From Mesonia profundi (GTDB lineage: Bacteria > Bacteroidota > Bacteroidia > Flavobacteriales > Flavobacteriaceae): DNA of 64,000 nt. Below, piece by piece: positions 1 through 9,054 of this stretch; position 1 is the first letter of the stretch, and each line of letters opens with the position of its first letter. The stretch covers positions 50,775-114,774 of the forward strand of contig NZ_JAVHUL010000005.1 in the NCBI RefSeq assembly GCF_031085155.1, given 5' to 3'. Both the position numbers and the translations under genes were made by a program. The notes under the pieces are model-generated. The model saw only the letters and a list, made by a program, of their open reading frames with translations, was not told the origin of the DNA and searched no databases.

Positions 1-1
1 G

Positions 2-457
2 ACGAATTGTTCTAATAACTACGGTCCGCATCAGCATGACGAAAAATTGATTCCTACGATTATCCGTAAAGCGATTCAAGAAGAATCTATTCCCATTTAT
101 GGCAAAGGAACCAACATTAGAGATTGGTTGTTTGTATTGGATCACTGCAAAGGTATTCAACTGGCCTTAGCAGAAGGAAAATTAGGAGAAACCTACAATA
201 TTGGCGGGAAGAACGAACGTCAAAATTTATACATCGCGCAAAGCATTTGTGAAATCTTAGATAAGATTCATCCGCGAGAAAATAAAGAATCCTATAAAAG
301 TCTTATTAAGTTCGTAAAAGATAGACCAGGTCATGATTTTAGATACGCCATCGACGCTTCCAAAATTGAAGATGAGTTAGGTTGGGAGGCCAAAGAGAAT
401 TTTGAATCTGGGATTGAAAAAACCATTCGATGGTATTTAAATAAATACACCCAATGA
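2..457 (+). CDS. rfbB: dTDP-glucose 4,6-dehydratase, C-terminal part (5' end outside window)
   Basis: Second enzyme of dTDP-L-rhamnose synthesis: dehydrates dTDP-glucose to dTDP-4-keto-6-deoxyglucose in the cytoplasm. The frame is open from base 2, with no start codon in the window. The first visible residues, [18 protein letters not shown], are the RmlB signature after the catalytic YxxxK region. [16 protein letters not shown] and the C-terminal [11 protein letters not shown] and LGW motifs are also typical of the family. About 151 residues are visible, so more than half of the protein lies to the left. A TTG at 47 is internal, not the start. The stop overlaps the rfbA start as ATGA, so the rfb genes are cotranscribed. 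Confidence is high. Confidence 0.95.
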   Translation, partial: TNCSNNYGPHQHDEKLIPTIIRKAIQEESIPIYGKGTNIRDWLFVLDHCKGIQLALAEGKLGETYNIGGKNERQNLYIAQSICEILDKIHPRENKESYKSLIKFVKDRPGHDFRYAIDASKIEDELGWEAKENFESGIEKTIRWYLNKYTQ

Positions 458-1302
458 AAGGAATTATATTAGCAGGAGGTTCAGGAACAAGATTACACCC
501 ACTTACCTTAGCGGTAAGCAAACAATTGCTTCCGGTGTACGATAAACCCATGATTTATTATCCCTTATCTACCTTAATGTTGGCAGGAATAAAAGAGATA
601 TTAATCATTAGTACGCCTCAAGACCTGCCGCTTTTTGAGAAGCTTTTAGGAGACGGGACGCGATTAGGGTGTCGATTTGAGTATAAAGTACAAGAAAAAC
701 CTAAGGGTCTTGCTGAAGCCTTTATTATTGGCGAAGAGTTTATAGGAAATGATAAGGTCGCTCTTATTTTGGGAGACAATATTTTCTATGGATCGGGCTT
801 GGAGAAATTACTGCAAGAAAATAATGATCCAGAGGGAGGTGTGGTTTACGCTTATCACGTTCACGATCCAGAACGATACGGAGTTGTAGAATTTAATGAA
901 GAGGGAAAAGCGATTTCTATAGAAGAGAAACCCGAAAATCCCAAATCTAAATATGCCGTTCCCGGAATTTATTTTTATGACAATGAGGTCATAGAAATTG
1001 CTAAGAATATACAACCTAGTCATCGCGGAGAATTAGAAATCACCGATGTGAACAATGCTTACCTTAACAAAGGAAAGTTGCAAGTAGGGATTTTAGATAA
1101 AGGAACCGCTTGGCTAGATACAGGTACTTTTAAATCGCTCATGCAAGCCTCTAATTTTGTAGAAGCCATAGAAGAACGACAAGGTTTAAAAGTGGGAGCT
1201 ATAGAAGAAGCAGCTTATCGTATGGGCAATATCTCTAAAGAACAATATCAAAAATTATTAGAATCGCTTGCCAAAAGTGGTTACAGCAAAAATTTGCAAT
1301 AA
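454..1302 (+). CDS. rfbA: Glucose-1-phosphate thymidylyltransferase
   Basis: Makes dTDP-glucose from dTTP and glucose-1-phosphate, the first step of dTDP-L-rhamnose synthesis. The 282 residues match the family's length of about 290. The N-terminal nucleotide-binding loop is [11 protein letters not shown] (residues 8-18), followed by [24 protein letters not shown] near residue 108 supplies the catalytic Asp, and GELEITDVN and AWLDTGTF near residues 190-225 are standard RmlA motifs. It overlaps rfbB by 4 bp and rfbC starts directly after its stop, so translation is probably coupled across the operon. Confidence 0.97.
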   Translation: MKGIILAGGSGTRLHPLTLAVSKQLLPVYDKPMIYYPLSTLMLAGIKEILIISTPQDLPLFEKLLGDGTRLGCRFEYKVQEKPKGLAEAFIIGEEFIGNDKVALILGDNIFYGSGLEKLLQENNDPEGGVVYAYHVHDPERYGVVEFNEEGKAISIEEKPENPKSKYAVPGIYFYDNEVIEIAKNIQPSHRGELEITDVNNAYLNKGKLQVGILDKGTAWLDTGTFKSLMQASNFVEAIEERQGLKVGAIEEAAYRMGNISKEQYQKLLESLAKSGYSKNLQ

Positions 1303-1848
1303 ATGACGGTAGAAAAAACACCATTAGAAGGATGTTTACTTATAAAACCTCGTGTTTTTAAAGACGAAAGAGGAAGCTTTTTTGAAAGTTACAACCATCA
1401 AGTCTTTCAAAAAGAAACGGGTTTACATCTAGAGTTTATACAAGATAATCAGTCCATTTCTCAACGTGGCGCTTTACGTGGAATACATTTGCAAACAGGA
1501 GCCCACGCTCAAACCAAATTGGTAAGAGTGGTACAAGGAGAAGTGTTGGATGTAGCGGTAGATCTTAGGAAAAAATCTCCCACTTTTGGGAAAACTTACG
1601 CTACGATTTTAAATGATGAAAACAATCACCAACTCTTGATTCCTAAAGGATTTGGTCACGGCTTTATCACGCTATCCAATAATGCAATTTTTGCCTATAA
1701 ATGCGATAACTACTATCATAAAGCTTCAGAAGCAGGAGTAATTTATAACGATCCAAGCTTAAATATTGATTGGATGCTTCCTAAAGAAGAGTTAATCTTA
1801 TCAGAGAAAGACCAAGAACTTCCTAGCTTAGAAAAATTTAGGTCATGA
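1303..1848 (+). CDS. rfbC: dTDP-4-dehydrorhamnose 3,5-epimerase
   Basis: Cupin-fold epimerase acting third in the dTDP-L-rhamnose pathway. At 181 residues it has the normal RmlC length. Recognisable motifs are KPRVFKDERGSFFESYN (residues 15-31), QDNQSISQRGALRGIHLQ with the catalytic His near residue 62, KLVRVVQGEVLDVAVDLR, and PKGFGHGF near residue 115. It starts immediately after the rfbA stop, and its own stop overlaps the rfbD start as ATGA. Confidence 0.96.
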   Translation: MTVEKTPLEGCLLIKPRVFKDERGSFFESYNHQVFQKETGLHLEFIQDNQSISQRGALRGIHLQTGAHAQTKLVRVVQGEVLDVAVDLRKKSPTFGKTYATILNDENNHQLLIPKGFGHGFITLSNNAIFAYKCDNYYHKASEAGVIYNDPSLNIDWMLPKEELILSEKDQELPSLEKFRS

Positions 1849-2702
1849 AAATTCTTGTAACAGGTGCATCGGGACAATTAGGGCAGTGTTTGCAGGTTAT
1901 GGCCAAGAACTATCCTCAATTTACGTTTACGTTTAAAAACTCTAAAGAGTTGAATATCGCTTCCGCGGAAGCGATAGAAACTATATTTTCTCAAAATACC
2001 TTCGATTATTGTATCAATGCGGCGGCCTACACCAATGTAGAACAAGCAGAATCAGATTCCGAAAACGCATTTTTAATCAATGCTGAAGCGGTTAAATATC
2101 TAGCAGAAGCCTGTAAAGAATATGAAACAAAACTTATTCATATTTCAACCGATTATGTGTTTGATGGGGAAAAGGAAAGTCCGTATACCGAAGAAGACCA
2201 AGTCAATCCCATTAATGTTTACGGGGCCTCCAAGTTAAAAGGAGAACAATACCTTCAACAAATTTTAAAAGAACATTATATTTTAAGAACCTCTTGGTTG
2301 TATTCTTCACTTGGGCATAATTTTTTAAAAACGATTTTAAAAAAAGCAGCAGAAGGCGCAAGCTTACAAATTACTACCCAACAGCAAGGGAATCCAACCA
2401 ATGCTAATGATTTGGCGACGGCGATTCTTCATATTATTAATAAAGACAAAGATGCGTATGGGGTGTATCATTTTAGCAATCAAGGAAAAGCTACTTGGTA
2501 TGATTTTGCAAAAGCGATTATAGACCTGCAGCCTTACAAAGAAGTGAGTTTAACCGCATCAAACGCGTATAAAACGAAAGCGAAGCGACCCAACAACAGT
2601 TGCTTAAATAAAGAGAAAATAATGAGTACTTTTAATTTCTCTATTTTAGACTGGGAAGAAAGTTTGGGCAAGCTTTATCAAGAAAATTTTCTTTCAAAAT
2701 AA
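1845..2702 (+). CDS. rfbD: dTDP-4-dehydrorhamnose reductase
   Basis: NAD(P)H-dependent short-chain dehydrogenase that completes dTDP-L-rhamnose. A Rossmann fold begins with VTGASGQLGQ at residues 5-14. Later motifs are NAAAYTNVEQAE, STDYVFDG, and the YGASKLKGE active-site Tyr/Lys motif near residues 126-134. The length of 285 is normal. The gene contains a 22-bp perfect palindrome centred on CCGCGG at 1955-1976, encoded in frame as IASAEAI. It ends the rfbBACD block; a 62-bp gap follows before cysQ. Confidence 0.96.
   Translation: MKILVTGASGQLGQCLQVMAKNYPQFTFTFKNSKELNIASAEAIETIFSQNTFDYCINAAAYTNVEQAESDSENAFLINAEAVKYLAEACKEYETKLIHISTDYVFDGEKESPYTEEDQVNPINVYGASKLKGEQYLQQILKEHYILRTSWLYSSLGHNFLKTILKKAAEGASLQITTQQQGNPTNANDLATAILHIINKDKDAYGVYHFSNQGKATWYDFAKAIIDLQPYKEVSLTASNAYKTKAKRPNNSCLNKEKIMSTFNFSILDWEESLGKLYQENFLSK
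1955..1976. repeat. Perfect 22-bp palindrome inside rfbD
   Basis: The sequence TATCGC-TTCCGCGGAA-GCGATA reads the same on both strands. Close variants of the core GCTTCCGCGGAAGC occur at 21348, 23625 and 29515, each inside a coding sequence. It behaves like a highly iterated palindrome rather than a terminator: there is no T tract and it sits mid-gene. Confidence 0.8.
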
Positions 2703-2703
2703 A

Positions 2704-2760
2704 ATGAAAGAAAACAGTATAAAATTAAATAACACGGTTACAGCCGAAAAAGAAGTATAG
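2704..2760 (+). CDS. Possible 18-residue leader or remnant peptide
   Basis: A short frame between rfbD and cysQ starts with ATG and would encode MKENSIKLNNTVTAEKEV. It begins one base after the rfbD stop and ends 4 bases before the cysQ start. MKEN resembles the N-terminus of some sulfate-assimilation kinases, which often sit next to cysQ, so it may be a decayed remnant. That is weak inference, and the frame may simply be open by chance. Confidence 0.2.
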   Translation: MKENSIKLNNTVTAEKEV

Positions 2761-2764
2761 CATT

Positions 2765-3523
2765 ATGGAAATCAAACAATTTGTACCCCTTATTATTGAT
2801 GCGGCTCGAGATGCTGGAATTAAAATTTTAGAAGTTTATAATTCTGAAGATTTTGGAGTGGAGGAAAAAATGGACGAGAGTCCGTTGACGAAAGCAGACC
2901 AGTGGGCGCATCAAACGATTGTTGAAAAATTAAAAGAAACCGGCTTGCCGATACTTTCTGAAGAAGGAGCAAAAATTCCTTATGAAGAGCGAAAGGGTTG
3001 GGAATATTTCTGGATGGTAGATCCGCTTGACGGCACCAAAGAGTTTATTAAGAAGAACGGAGAGTTTACGGTGAACATTGCATTAATTTATAAGCAAAAA
3101 CCCATTTTAGGCGTAGTATATGCGCCAGTTTTAGATCAGCTTTATTATGGCGGAGAAGGTATAGGTGCTTTTAAGTCTGAAAACATGGATCCGCAAGTAG
3201 AGGTAAAGTTAATTAAGCATGATAAAGGACCTACGCGTATTGTAGCTTCCAGGTCACACCTTAACGAGGAAACAAAAGAATACATAGCCCAGTTTAAAGA
3301 AGCAGAAACCGTTTCTATGGGAAGTTCCCTAAAATTTATGCTCATTGCCGATAGCGATGCCGATATTTACCCTCGCTTTGCGCCTACGATGGAATGGGAT
3401 ACTGCAGCAGCCCACGCGGTATTAAGAGGCTTAGATGTTGAGGTGATAAATATGGAAGACGATTTACCCTTACGTTACAATAAAGAAAATTTACTGAATC
3501 CTTATTTTAAAGTGGAGCGGTAA
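2765..3523 (+). CDS. cysQ: 3'(2'),5'-bisphosphate nucleotidase (inositol monophosphatase family)
   Basis: Predicted Mg-dependent phosphatase that converts adenosine 3',5'-bisphosphate to AMP, salvaging the by-product of sulfotransfer and sulfate assimilation. The family signature DPLDGTKEF (about residues 86-94) holds the metal-binding Asp residues. SEEG at residues 66-69 supplies the metal-binding Glu, and EWDTAAAHAVL near residue 205 is the second signature. Length 252 is close to E. coli CysQ (246). No sulfate-assimilation genes follow in this window. Its place at the end of the rhamnose operon suggests a role with sulfated sugars, or simple synteny. A strong hairpin terminator follows. 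Confidence 0.9.
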   Translation: MEIKQFVPLIIDAARDAGIKILEVYNSEDFGVEEKMDESPLTKADQWAHQTIVEKLKETGLPILSEEGAKIPYEERKGWEYFWMVDPLDGTKEFIKKNGEFTVNIALIYKQKPILGVVYAPVLDQLYYGGEGIGAFKSENMDPQVEVKLIKHDKGPTRIVASRSHLNEETKEYIAQFKEAETVSMGSSLKFMLIADSDADIYPRFAPTMEWDTAAAHAVLRGLDVEVINMEDDLPLRYNKENLLNPYFKVER

Positions 3524-3551
3524 AATAAAATAATTTTCACTGATGATACAG

Positions 3552-3577
3552 AAGCTCCTTGTTTAAGGAGCTTTTTT
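3552..3577 (+). terminator. Rho-independent terminator after cysQ
   Basis: Perfect 9-bp stem AAGCTCCTT / AAGGAGCTT with a 4-nt loop, followed by a run of T. It separates the rfb-cysQ transcript from the flippase gene downstream. Confidence 0.9.
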
Positions 3578-3615
3578 ATTGACTTTAATTAAGAAGCTTC
3601 TCTTTAGTTTTTAAT

Positions 3616-3623
3616 TACATTTG
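3616..3623 (+). promoter_or_regulatory. TACATTTG -7 promoter element for the flippase gene
   Basis: TACATTTG matches the Bacteroidota -7 consensus TAnnTTTG. It lies 33 bp before the TTG start at 3656 and just past the cysQ terminator. A clear -33 TTG at normal spacing is not obvious. Confidence 0.6.
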
Positions 3624-3655
3624 TCGCTTAAAGAACTCATTAAGCAAGACGTATT

Positions 3656-4954
3656 TTGAGAGATAAAATTTCAAAACTTTTAAAAAAATCAGACCAAGAC
3701 CAAAAAGAAATTATCAAGAAAGGTGTTTTCTTTATGGGGTTTAGAGGAATTGGTATTTTAGCAGGATATCTTTTTACGCTTTACATCACTAATAACTACG
3801 GACCTGATTTAAATGGTCTAGTTACATTAAGTTTTTCGATTTTTATGTTTGCTAGTATCATTGGCAGATTAGGAATTGATGTGAATTTGATTAAATTTTA
3901 TGCTCGTAAAGGAAAGTGGGAGCAAGAACCAGGACTTTTTTACCGGGTTCTCCTAAAATCTTTCTTAGTAAGTTTATTGTTGGTTGCTATTCTATTTTTA
4001 ATAGAGGATTTTATCATTATAGATTTGTTTAGAAAGCCTCAATTAAGTCCTTATTATTTTTGGGGAGTTCTTGCCATCCCCGGTTGGGTAGTTACCATGC
4101 TTTGTGCTGGGGCATTAAGAGCTAAAGGACTTAATAATTGGTTTGCTTTTTTTAATAATACTGGGAGATTTTTATTTGCTCTCTTATTAGTTTTGATTTT
4201 AGGATTGTTCACCTTAGACCCTCTTAATGTTATTGTGGGTCACTTTTATGGAATTTGCTTGCTTAGTTTAATGGCATTAGGAATAGTCATTAAAAATTTT
4301 AGAAGAATTTCTTTGAGATCTTCTACAAATTCTTGGAGCTTTATTAAAGACTCTTTTCCCATGATGCTTTCTTCTACTATTATGGTGTTTTTAGGGTGGA
4401 TGGACACTTTTATTTTAGGGATTTATGAAACCGATGAAAGTATTGGAATTTATAACGTTGCCTTAAAGCTAGCGTTGGTAGCTACTTTTTCTATAGAAGC
4501 GATTAATTCCAGTTTAGCCCCTAAAATCGCCAAGCTTTATGAAGAACGCAAAAATGAACAGTTTTTGAAGCTCGTTAAGTTCTCTACCCGTCTTAATTTT
4601 GGTATAACCACCTTAATTGTAGCGACTTTGATTATCTTTAATCAGTGGTTTTTAGGAATTTTTGGGGATGAATTTAAAGTTGGAAGTTTAGCTTTGATTA
4701 TTCTTTGCAGTATTCACTTAATCAATAGTGCTGTGGGGTCTGTAGGAATTATTATGCAAATGATTGGGAAACAAAAACAGTATCAATATATTGCTATCAT
4801 TTCCTTATGTATCAATTTAACTTTAAACTTTTTATTGATTCCTATCTACGGAATTATAGGAGCAGCGGTGGCCACCGCGATAAGTTTATCAGTATGGAAT
4901 ATTACAGGAACGATTTATTTAAAGCGTAAAGAAAATATAAGAACTTATTTATAA
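3656..4954 (+). CDS. Wzx-like polysaccharide flippase (MOP/MATE superfamily)
   Basis: Predicted inner-membrane flippase moving undecaprenyl-linked sugar repeat units to the periplasm. The 432 residues contain about 12 hydrophobic segments and the usual Wzx features: an N-terminal GVFFMGFRGIGILAGYLF, a central GWMDTFILGIYETDESIGIYNVA, and a C-terminal NFLLIPIYGIIGAAVATAIS. The start is TTG, with a promoter element 33 bp upstream and a terminator before it. An asparagine-synthetase-like gene follows after 11 bp. Family placement is confident; the substrate is unknown. Confidence 0.88.
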   Translation: MRDKISKLLKKSDQDQKEIIKKGVFFMGFRGIGILAGYLFTLYITNNYGPDLNGLVTLSFSIFMFASIIGRLGIDVNLIKFYARKGKWEQEPGLFYRVLLKSFLVSLLLVAILFLIEDFIIIDLFRKPQLSPYYFWGVLAIPGWVVTMLCAGALRAKGLNNWFAFFNNTGRFLFALLLVLILGLFTLDPLNVIVGHFYGICLLSLMALGIVIKNFRRISLRSSTNSWSFIKDSFPMMLSSTIMVFLGWMDTFILGIYETDESIGIYNVALKLALVATFSIEAINSSLAPKIAKLYEERKNEQFLKLVKFSTRLNFGITTLIVATLIIFNQWFLGIFGDEFKVGSLALIILCSIHLINSAVGSVGIIMQMIGKQKQYQYIAIISLCINLTLNFLLIPIYGIIGAAVATAISLSVWNITGTIYLKRKENIRTYL

Positions 4955-4965
4955 AAATAATATAG

Positions 4966-6693
4966 ATGGCAGGGATTTACGGCGTTTTACTAAAAAACAA
5001 TCAGCAAAAAGACTTATACAAGAATTTTTATAATAGTACGTTCGAAACAACTATTCGCGAAGAGATTACTGTCAAGAATTTTTGTTTTGGAAGATCTGTA
5101 TTAGATAAGTTTAACGATGATCGTTTCTTATACCAAAATGAGGAATATGTGATTTGTTTTGAGGGAATCAATTACTCCAAGATTACTACGCCTGAAAAAT
5201 TTATAGAAGCTTATATAGAAAAAGGTAGTGATTTTATCAAATCTCTAAAAGGTACTTTCTCTGGTTTTATTTTCTCAAAGAAAGAGGAGAAATTGTTTAT
5301 ATTTAATGATCACTTGTCTACAAAGAGTGTTTTTTATTTTTATGATAAAGATTTAGGCTTTGCTTTCTCTTCTGAAATGCACGTATTATCTAAGTTGTTA
5401 CGAGACCATGGGATATCTATAAGTTATGATTTTGATGGGATTTACTCCTTAGCACTTTACGGACAAATGTTCAATGATTTCACCATAGTAAAAGAGATAA
5501 AAAAGTTAAGATATGGCTCAGTGTTAAATTTTGATAGTTCAAACAATTCAATGAAAACAGAGCATTATTATAAATTTTCAAAAAAAGAAACTTCTCAATC
5601 TTTAGAGGACGTTATTGAAACTTTAGATGGATTTATGATCAACTCTATTCGTGAAGAGTGGCAAAAAGATGAGGATAATAATTACGAAAGACATCTTGGT
5701 TTAATCAGTGGGGGGATGGATTCTCGTGTCAATACACTTATTGCTAAAAAAATGGGTTTTAATAAGATAGATGCTTACACCTATGGCAACCCAGAATCTA
5801 GTGATGTGAAAATCGCGAATAAAATTGCTAAAGAAAATTTTAACTCTCATTTACAGTACAATCTTCATAAAGGAGATTTTTTAACTGAAAACATATTAGA
5901 AAACTATGTAAAAGCCACCGATGGATTAACCCATTTTACCGCGAATGCAATTATTTACAACGTTATGTCTCGTATTAACTGCCAGGATTATGGCATGATT
6001 CATTCTGGTCAATTAGGAGATACTGTTTCGGGTTCGTTCCTAAAACCTGATTTTAATTTTAAAAAAAATAGAGATAAAATAGGTTTAACGGGATTTGTTA
6101 AGCAGTCAGAACTATTAGATAAAATGAACTTTCTTGAAGACCTTACCAATACCTACCAGCATACAGATTATGAACTTTTTGCTTATGAGCAACGTCAAGT
6201 AAATGGAACCCTAATGGGAGACCGTGTTTTTAATAATTTCATAGATTTAAGCTCTCCCTTTTATCAAAAAGATCTTTTAAGTTATATGCTAACCGTTCCT
6301 AATACTTTTAAATTGAACCAACGTATTTATTTTGAATGGCTTCAAAAAAAGCATCCCGAGGTTCTAGTTTATAAATGGGAAAAGATAGGTTTAAAGCCTA
6401 ATTCAAGTTTTAATATTAATTATGGCAGATTAATTAAGAAATATGTTAACGGAGGAAAAAAATACTTTGGATTAAAGTACGATAGTATGAATCCTATTTC
6501 TAATTGGTTTCAAGAAAATCCAACTATTTTAGAGAAATTTGATGTGGTGTTTAAAGAAAATATAGAACTCATCGAAGATCAGGAACTTCAAAAAGATCTT
6601 ATTAAGATTTATCAAGATGATATTTTTGAATATCGAAATAAATTTGCTGTGATTACTGTAATTCTTGCGATAAAACTTCATTTTTACAACTAG
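4966..6693 (+). CDS. Asparagine-synthetase-like protein lacking the glutaminase cysteine
   Basis: Two-domain protein of the AsnB superfamily, 575 residues. The N-terminal half (about 1-200) has the class II glutamine-amidotransferase fold, with FKGTFSGFI-like and FNDHLSTKSVFYF motifs. The synthetase half carries the ATP-pyrophosphatase loop SGGMDSR near residues 247-253. Functional AsnB starts Met-Cys-Gly, and that Cys becomes the catalytic N-terminal residue; here the protein starts MAGIYG, with Ala at position 2. It therefore probably cannot hydrolyse glutamine. Its setting between flippase and polymerase suggests modification of a sugar, for example amidation of a uronic acid, but this is inference. 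Its 3' end overlaps the convergent polymerase gene by 41 bp. Confidence 0.82.
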   Translation: MAGIYGVLLKNNQQKDLYKNFYNSTFETTIREEITVKNFCFGRSVLDKFNDDRFLYQNEEYVICFEGINYSKITTPEKFIEAYIEKGSDFIKSLKGTFSGFIFSKKEEKLFIFNDHLSTKSVFYFYDKDLGFAFSSEMHVLSKLLRDHGISISYDFDGIYSLALYGQMFNDFTIVKEIKKLRYGSVLNFDSSNNSMKTEHYYKFSKKETSQSLEDVIETLDGFMINSIREEWQKDEDNNYERHLGLISGGMDSRVNTLIAKKMGFNKIDAYTYGNPESSDVKIANKIAKENFNSHLQYNLHKGDFLTENILENYVKATDGLTHFTANAIIYNVMSRINCQDYGMIHSGQLGDTVSGSFLKPDFNFKKNRDKIGLTGFVKQSELLDKMNFLEDLTNTYQHTDYELFAYEQRQVNGTLMGDRVFNNFIDLSSPFYQKDLLSYMLTVPNTFKLNQRIYFEWLQKKHPEVLVYKWEKIGLKPNSSFNINYGRLIKKYVNGGKKYFGLKYDSMNPISNWFQENPTILEKFDVVFKENIELIEDQELQKDLIKIYQDDIFEYRNKFAVITVILAIKLHFYN

Positions 6694-7912
6694 CTTTTGA
6701 AATGTAAAACAAGCTGAATATAAGTCCTATATAAATTCCTGCCATACCAGAACTAAAAACATGTCCCGCCGTAGATGAAATAACAAAAAGAATAAGAAGC
6801 ATCATCAAAACGAAATTAGCATAGAGATATTTTTCTATATTTTTAGAGAAAATAACAGCTTGTACTCCTACAAATAACAGAGCGAATATAAAAAGAAATA
6901 ATCCTATAAAAGCATAGGCAAAGAAGATATCCACAACATCTATTTCAACTAATTTAAGGTGATTCATTTGTTCATAACTAGTTTGACCTACACCAATTAT
7001 TTTTTCTAAAAAATTATACTCTTGTAAGTATACCTGGAGAGAATCTTTTAAAAAAACATTTCTGTTAGAGAGAATAAAGGTTAGAAAATCAAATTTATCA
7101 TAGAAGTAGTAAAGCCTATTATAAATGCTTGATGCTTTTACATAAGACCAACCATAATAGACAATAGCAGGAAGAAGAATTAAGGTCACCAAGAATACAT
7201 TAGCAAAGATTTTTAAATTAATCTTCCTAATAGTAGGTCTCTTTATAGGAATTAAAATGTGAATTAATATAACACCAAATACACTTGTTTTAGAAGCTAT
7301 ACTTAAAGCAACTACTATATTAAATAAAGCCATTAAAACGTAAAAAAACTTATTGCGTTTCCAAAGATTAAAAGAAACAATGCTGCTTAAAATTAATAGT
7401 AAGGCGGAGACTTCATTTCCTGCATAGAAAAAGCCTTTACTCCCAATATCACCAAAGTTATACATAGGATAACCTACTCCTAAATGTTTTAGTAAAATAT
7501 TGATAACTAATATAAAATAGGAGAAATTTACTAATTTAAAAACTAATTTTGAAGTGTCTTTTTTCAAGTAATTACGAAAAAATAAAAATGCAAAAATAGG
7601 AATAACATATTTTGTGATTTTAATCAAGTCATTCATCAATAAGGAAAAATCCAAATTTTTAAATAATTGAAAAAATGAGGGAACCATCAAGACTAAAATG
7701 ATAAAAATGGATAGAAAAAATTGTTTAGGATATTGTGCTAGATTTAGAAAAATGAGTAGGACAATAAGCATTTTAAAAGCTTGACTTATGCTGATAGGTA
7801 AAATGATGTTATTGGTTAATAAAAAACCATTCACCATATCTATTGGTAAAAGAAATAACATTAGATAAATTATACTTTTATCTAGGGGAAGCTTATAAAT
7901 TAAATTTTTCAT
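6653..7912 (-). CDS. Wzy-like polysaccharide polymerase (polytopic membrane protein)
   Basis: Predicted inner-membrane protein of 419 residues with about 10-12 transmembrane segments and a large periplasmic loop around residues 250-330. This matches the topology of Wzy polymerases and O-antigen ligases. No catalytic motif can be assigned with certainty. It is the only minus-strand gene in the polysaccharide block and ends 41 bp inside the upstream convergent gene, so it needs its own promoter near 7920-7970. It is very AT-rich, as Wzy genes often are. It could polymerise the repeat unit made by this cluster. Confidence 0.75.
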   Translation of the reverse strand: MKNLIYKLPLDKSIIYLMLFLLPIDMVNGFLLTNNIILPISISQAFKMLIVLLIFLNLAQYPKQFFLSIFIILVLMVPSFFQLFKNLDFSLLMNDLIKITKYVIPIFAFLFFRNYLKKDTSKLVFKLVNFSYFILVINILLKHLGVGYPMYNFGDIGSKGFFYAGNEVSALLLILSSIVSFNLWKRNKFFYVLMALFNIVVALSIASKTSVFGVILIHILIPIKRPTIRKINLKIFANVFLVTLILLPAIVYYGWSYVKASSIYNRLYYFYDKFDFLTFILSNRNVFLKDSLQVYLQEYNFLEKIIGVGQTSYEQMNHLKLVEIDVVDIFFAYAFIGLFLFIFALLFVGVQAVIFSKNIEKYLYANFVLMMLLILFVISSTAGHVFSSGMAGIYIGLIFSLFYISKASCKNEVLSQELQ

Positions 7913-7975
7913 TAAATTTTAGTGATAGACAAAGATAATATTCTACCTAAGTATTAGGTTTGTTAAATCAATAAT

Positions 7976-7983
7976 TATATTTG
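7976..7983 (+). promoter_or_regulatory. TATATTTG -7 promoter element for the GT4 gene
   Basis: A good TAnnTTTG match lies in the 68-bp gap between divergent genes. It overlaps an in-frame TTG at 7981, so that TTG cannot be the translation start if this promoter is used. Transcription would begin close to the ATG at 7990, giving an almost leaderless mRNA. Confidence 0.6.
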
Positions 7984-7989
7984 TTGTGT

Positions 7990-9054
7990 ATGAAAATTAA
8001 ACTGCTCTCCAATATGTATCCTTCCCAAAAAGACCTTCTTTTTGGAATCTTTGTAAAAAAAACCGTCTTGGCTTTGGAGGAGAATGGAGCAGAATTCACG
8101 CAGAAGATAGTCATTAAAGGAAAACGATCTTCTTCTTTTCAAAAATTACTTACGTATACGACGTATTATTTAAAAGCTGTTTTTAGTGTTTTTCATCGTG
8201 AGCATGAGTTGGTTTATATCCATTTTCTTACGCATAATCTGCCTTTAATAAGCTGGTACAATCTTTTTCAAAAGAAACCCATCGTCATCAATTTACACGG
8301 TTCTGATATTAGTGCGGTAAAACAAAACTCTTGGATAGATAAATACCAAGCGAAAATGCTAAAAAAAGCTGCAGAGGTAGTCGTCCCTTCCCAGTATTTT
8401 AAGGCGATTGTGCAAGAACGCTATCCCGATATAAATATTCCTTTTTATGTATACCCTTCCGGAGGAATTGATACCACTATTTTTTATCCAGAGCTTAGCA
8501 AAAGAAAAAGCTTAAGCATTTCTTTTGTGTCTAGAATTGACAAGGGAAAAGGCTGGCGTGATTTCTTGTCTATTTTTTCGGAATTAAATACTAACGGAAC
8601 CAAAATCCACGCTACTATCGCTGGTGACGGAGCCGAAAAAGAATCTTTTCTAGAAGCTATAAAGAATCACTCTTACAATCACCTTATAGATTACCGTGGT
8701 TTTCAATCTAAAGAGCAATTAGCCGAAATTTATCAAAGTTCAGAATTATTTATTTTTCCCACACAATTACCCGAAAGTTTAGGCTTGGTTGGGATAGAGG
8801 CTATGGCTTGTCAAAATGTAGTTTTTGCCAGAAATATAGGAGGCCCTACGGGTTATGTCGAGTCAGGAGAAAACGGATTTTTATTTAATTCTGTTCCCGA
8901 AGCCGTGCAACAAATTAAAAAATACTTAGCTTTACCTAAAGAAAGTAAAGAAATCATTCAACATAAAGCTTTTGCAACAGCCAAACCTTATGAAGCTCAG
9001 CAAGTGGCATCCAATTTGTACGCTAATTTTAAAACCCTATGTTCCACAAGTTAA
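7990..9054 (+). CDS. Glycosyltransferase family 4 protein
   Basis: Predicted cytoplasmic retaining glycosyltransferase (GT-B fold), 354 residues from the ATG at 7990. The acceptor half has a GIF motif ([11 protein letters not shown]) and NLHGSDI near residue 100. The donor half has [12 protein letters not shown] (about 180), AGDGAEKE and the conserved [19 protein letters not shown] motif near residue 260, whose Glu residues contact the nucleotide sugar. An earlier in-frame TTG at 7981 lies inside the promoter and is rejected. The gene overlaps the next one by 16 bp, so the acyltransferase probably acts on the same glycan. Confidence 0.88.
   Translation: MKIKLLSNMYPSQKDLLFGIFVKKTVLALEENGAEFTQKIVIKGKRSSSFQKLLTYTTYYLKAVFSVFHREHELVYIHFLTHNLPLISWYNLFQKKPIVINLHGSDISAVKQNSWIDKYQAKMLKKAAEVVVPSQYFKAIVQERYPDINIPFYVYPSGGIDTTIFYPELSKRKSLSISFVSRIDKGKGWRDFLSIFSELNTNGTKIHATIAGDGAEKESFLEAIKNHSYNHLIDYRGFQSKEQLAEIYQSSELFIFPTQLPESLGLVGIEAMACQNVVFARNIGGPTGYVESGENGFLFNSVPEAVQQIKKYLALPKESKEIIQHKAFATAKPYEAQQVASNLYANFKTLCSTS

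Noticed and set aside
7959..7976. -33 TTTG box for the GT4 promoter, and similar ones at 22200 and 32556
   Set aside because: The gap to the -7 element is only 12-13 bp, shorter than the spacing of about 17-23 bp known for Bacteroidota promoters.
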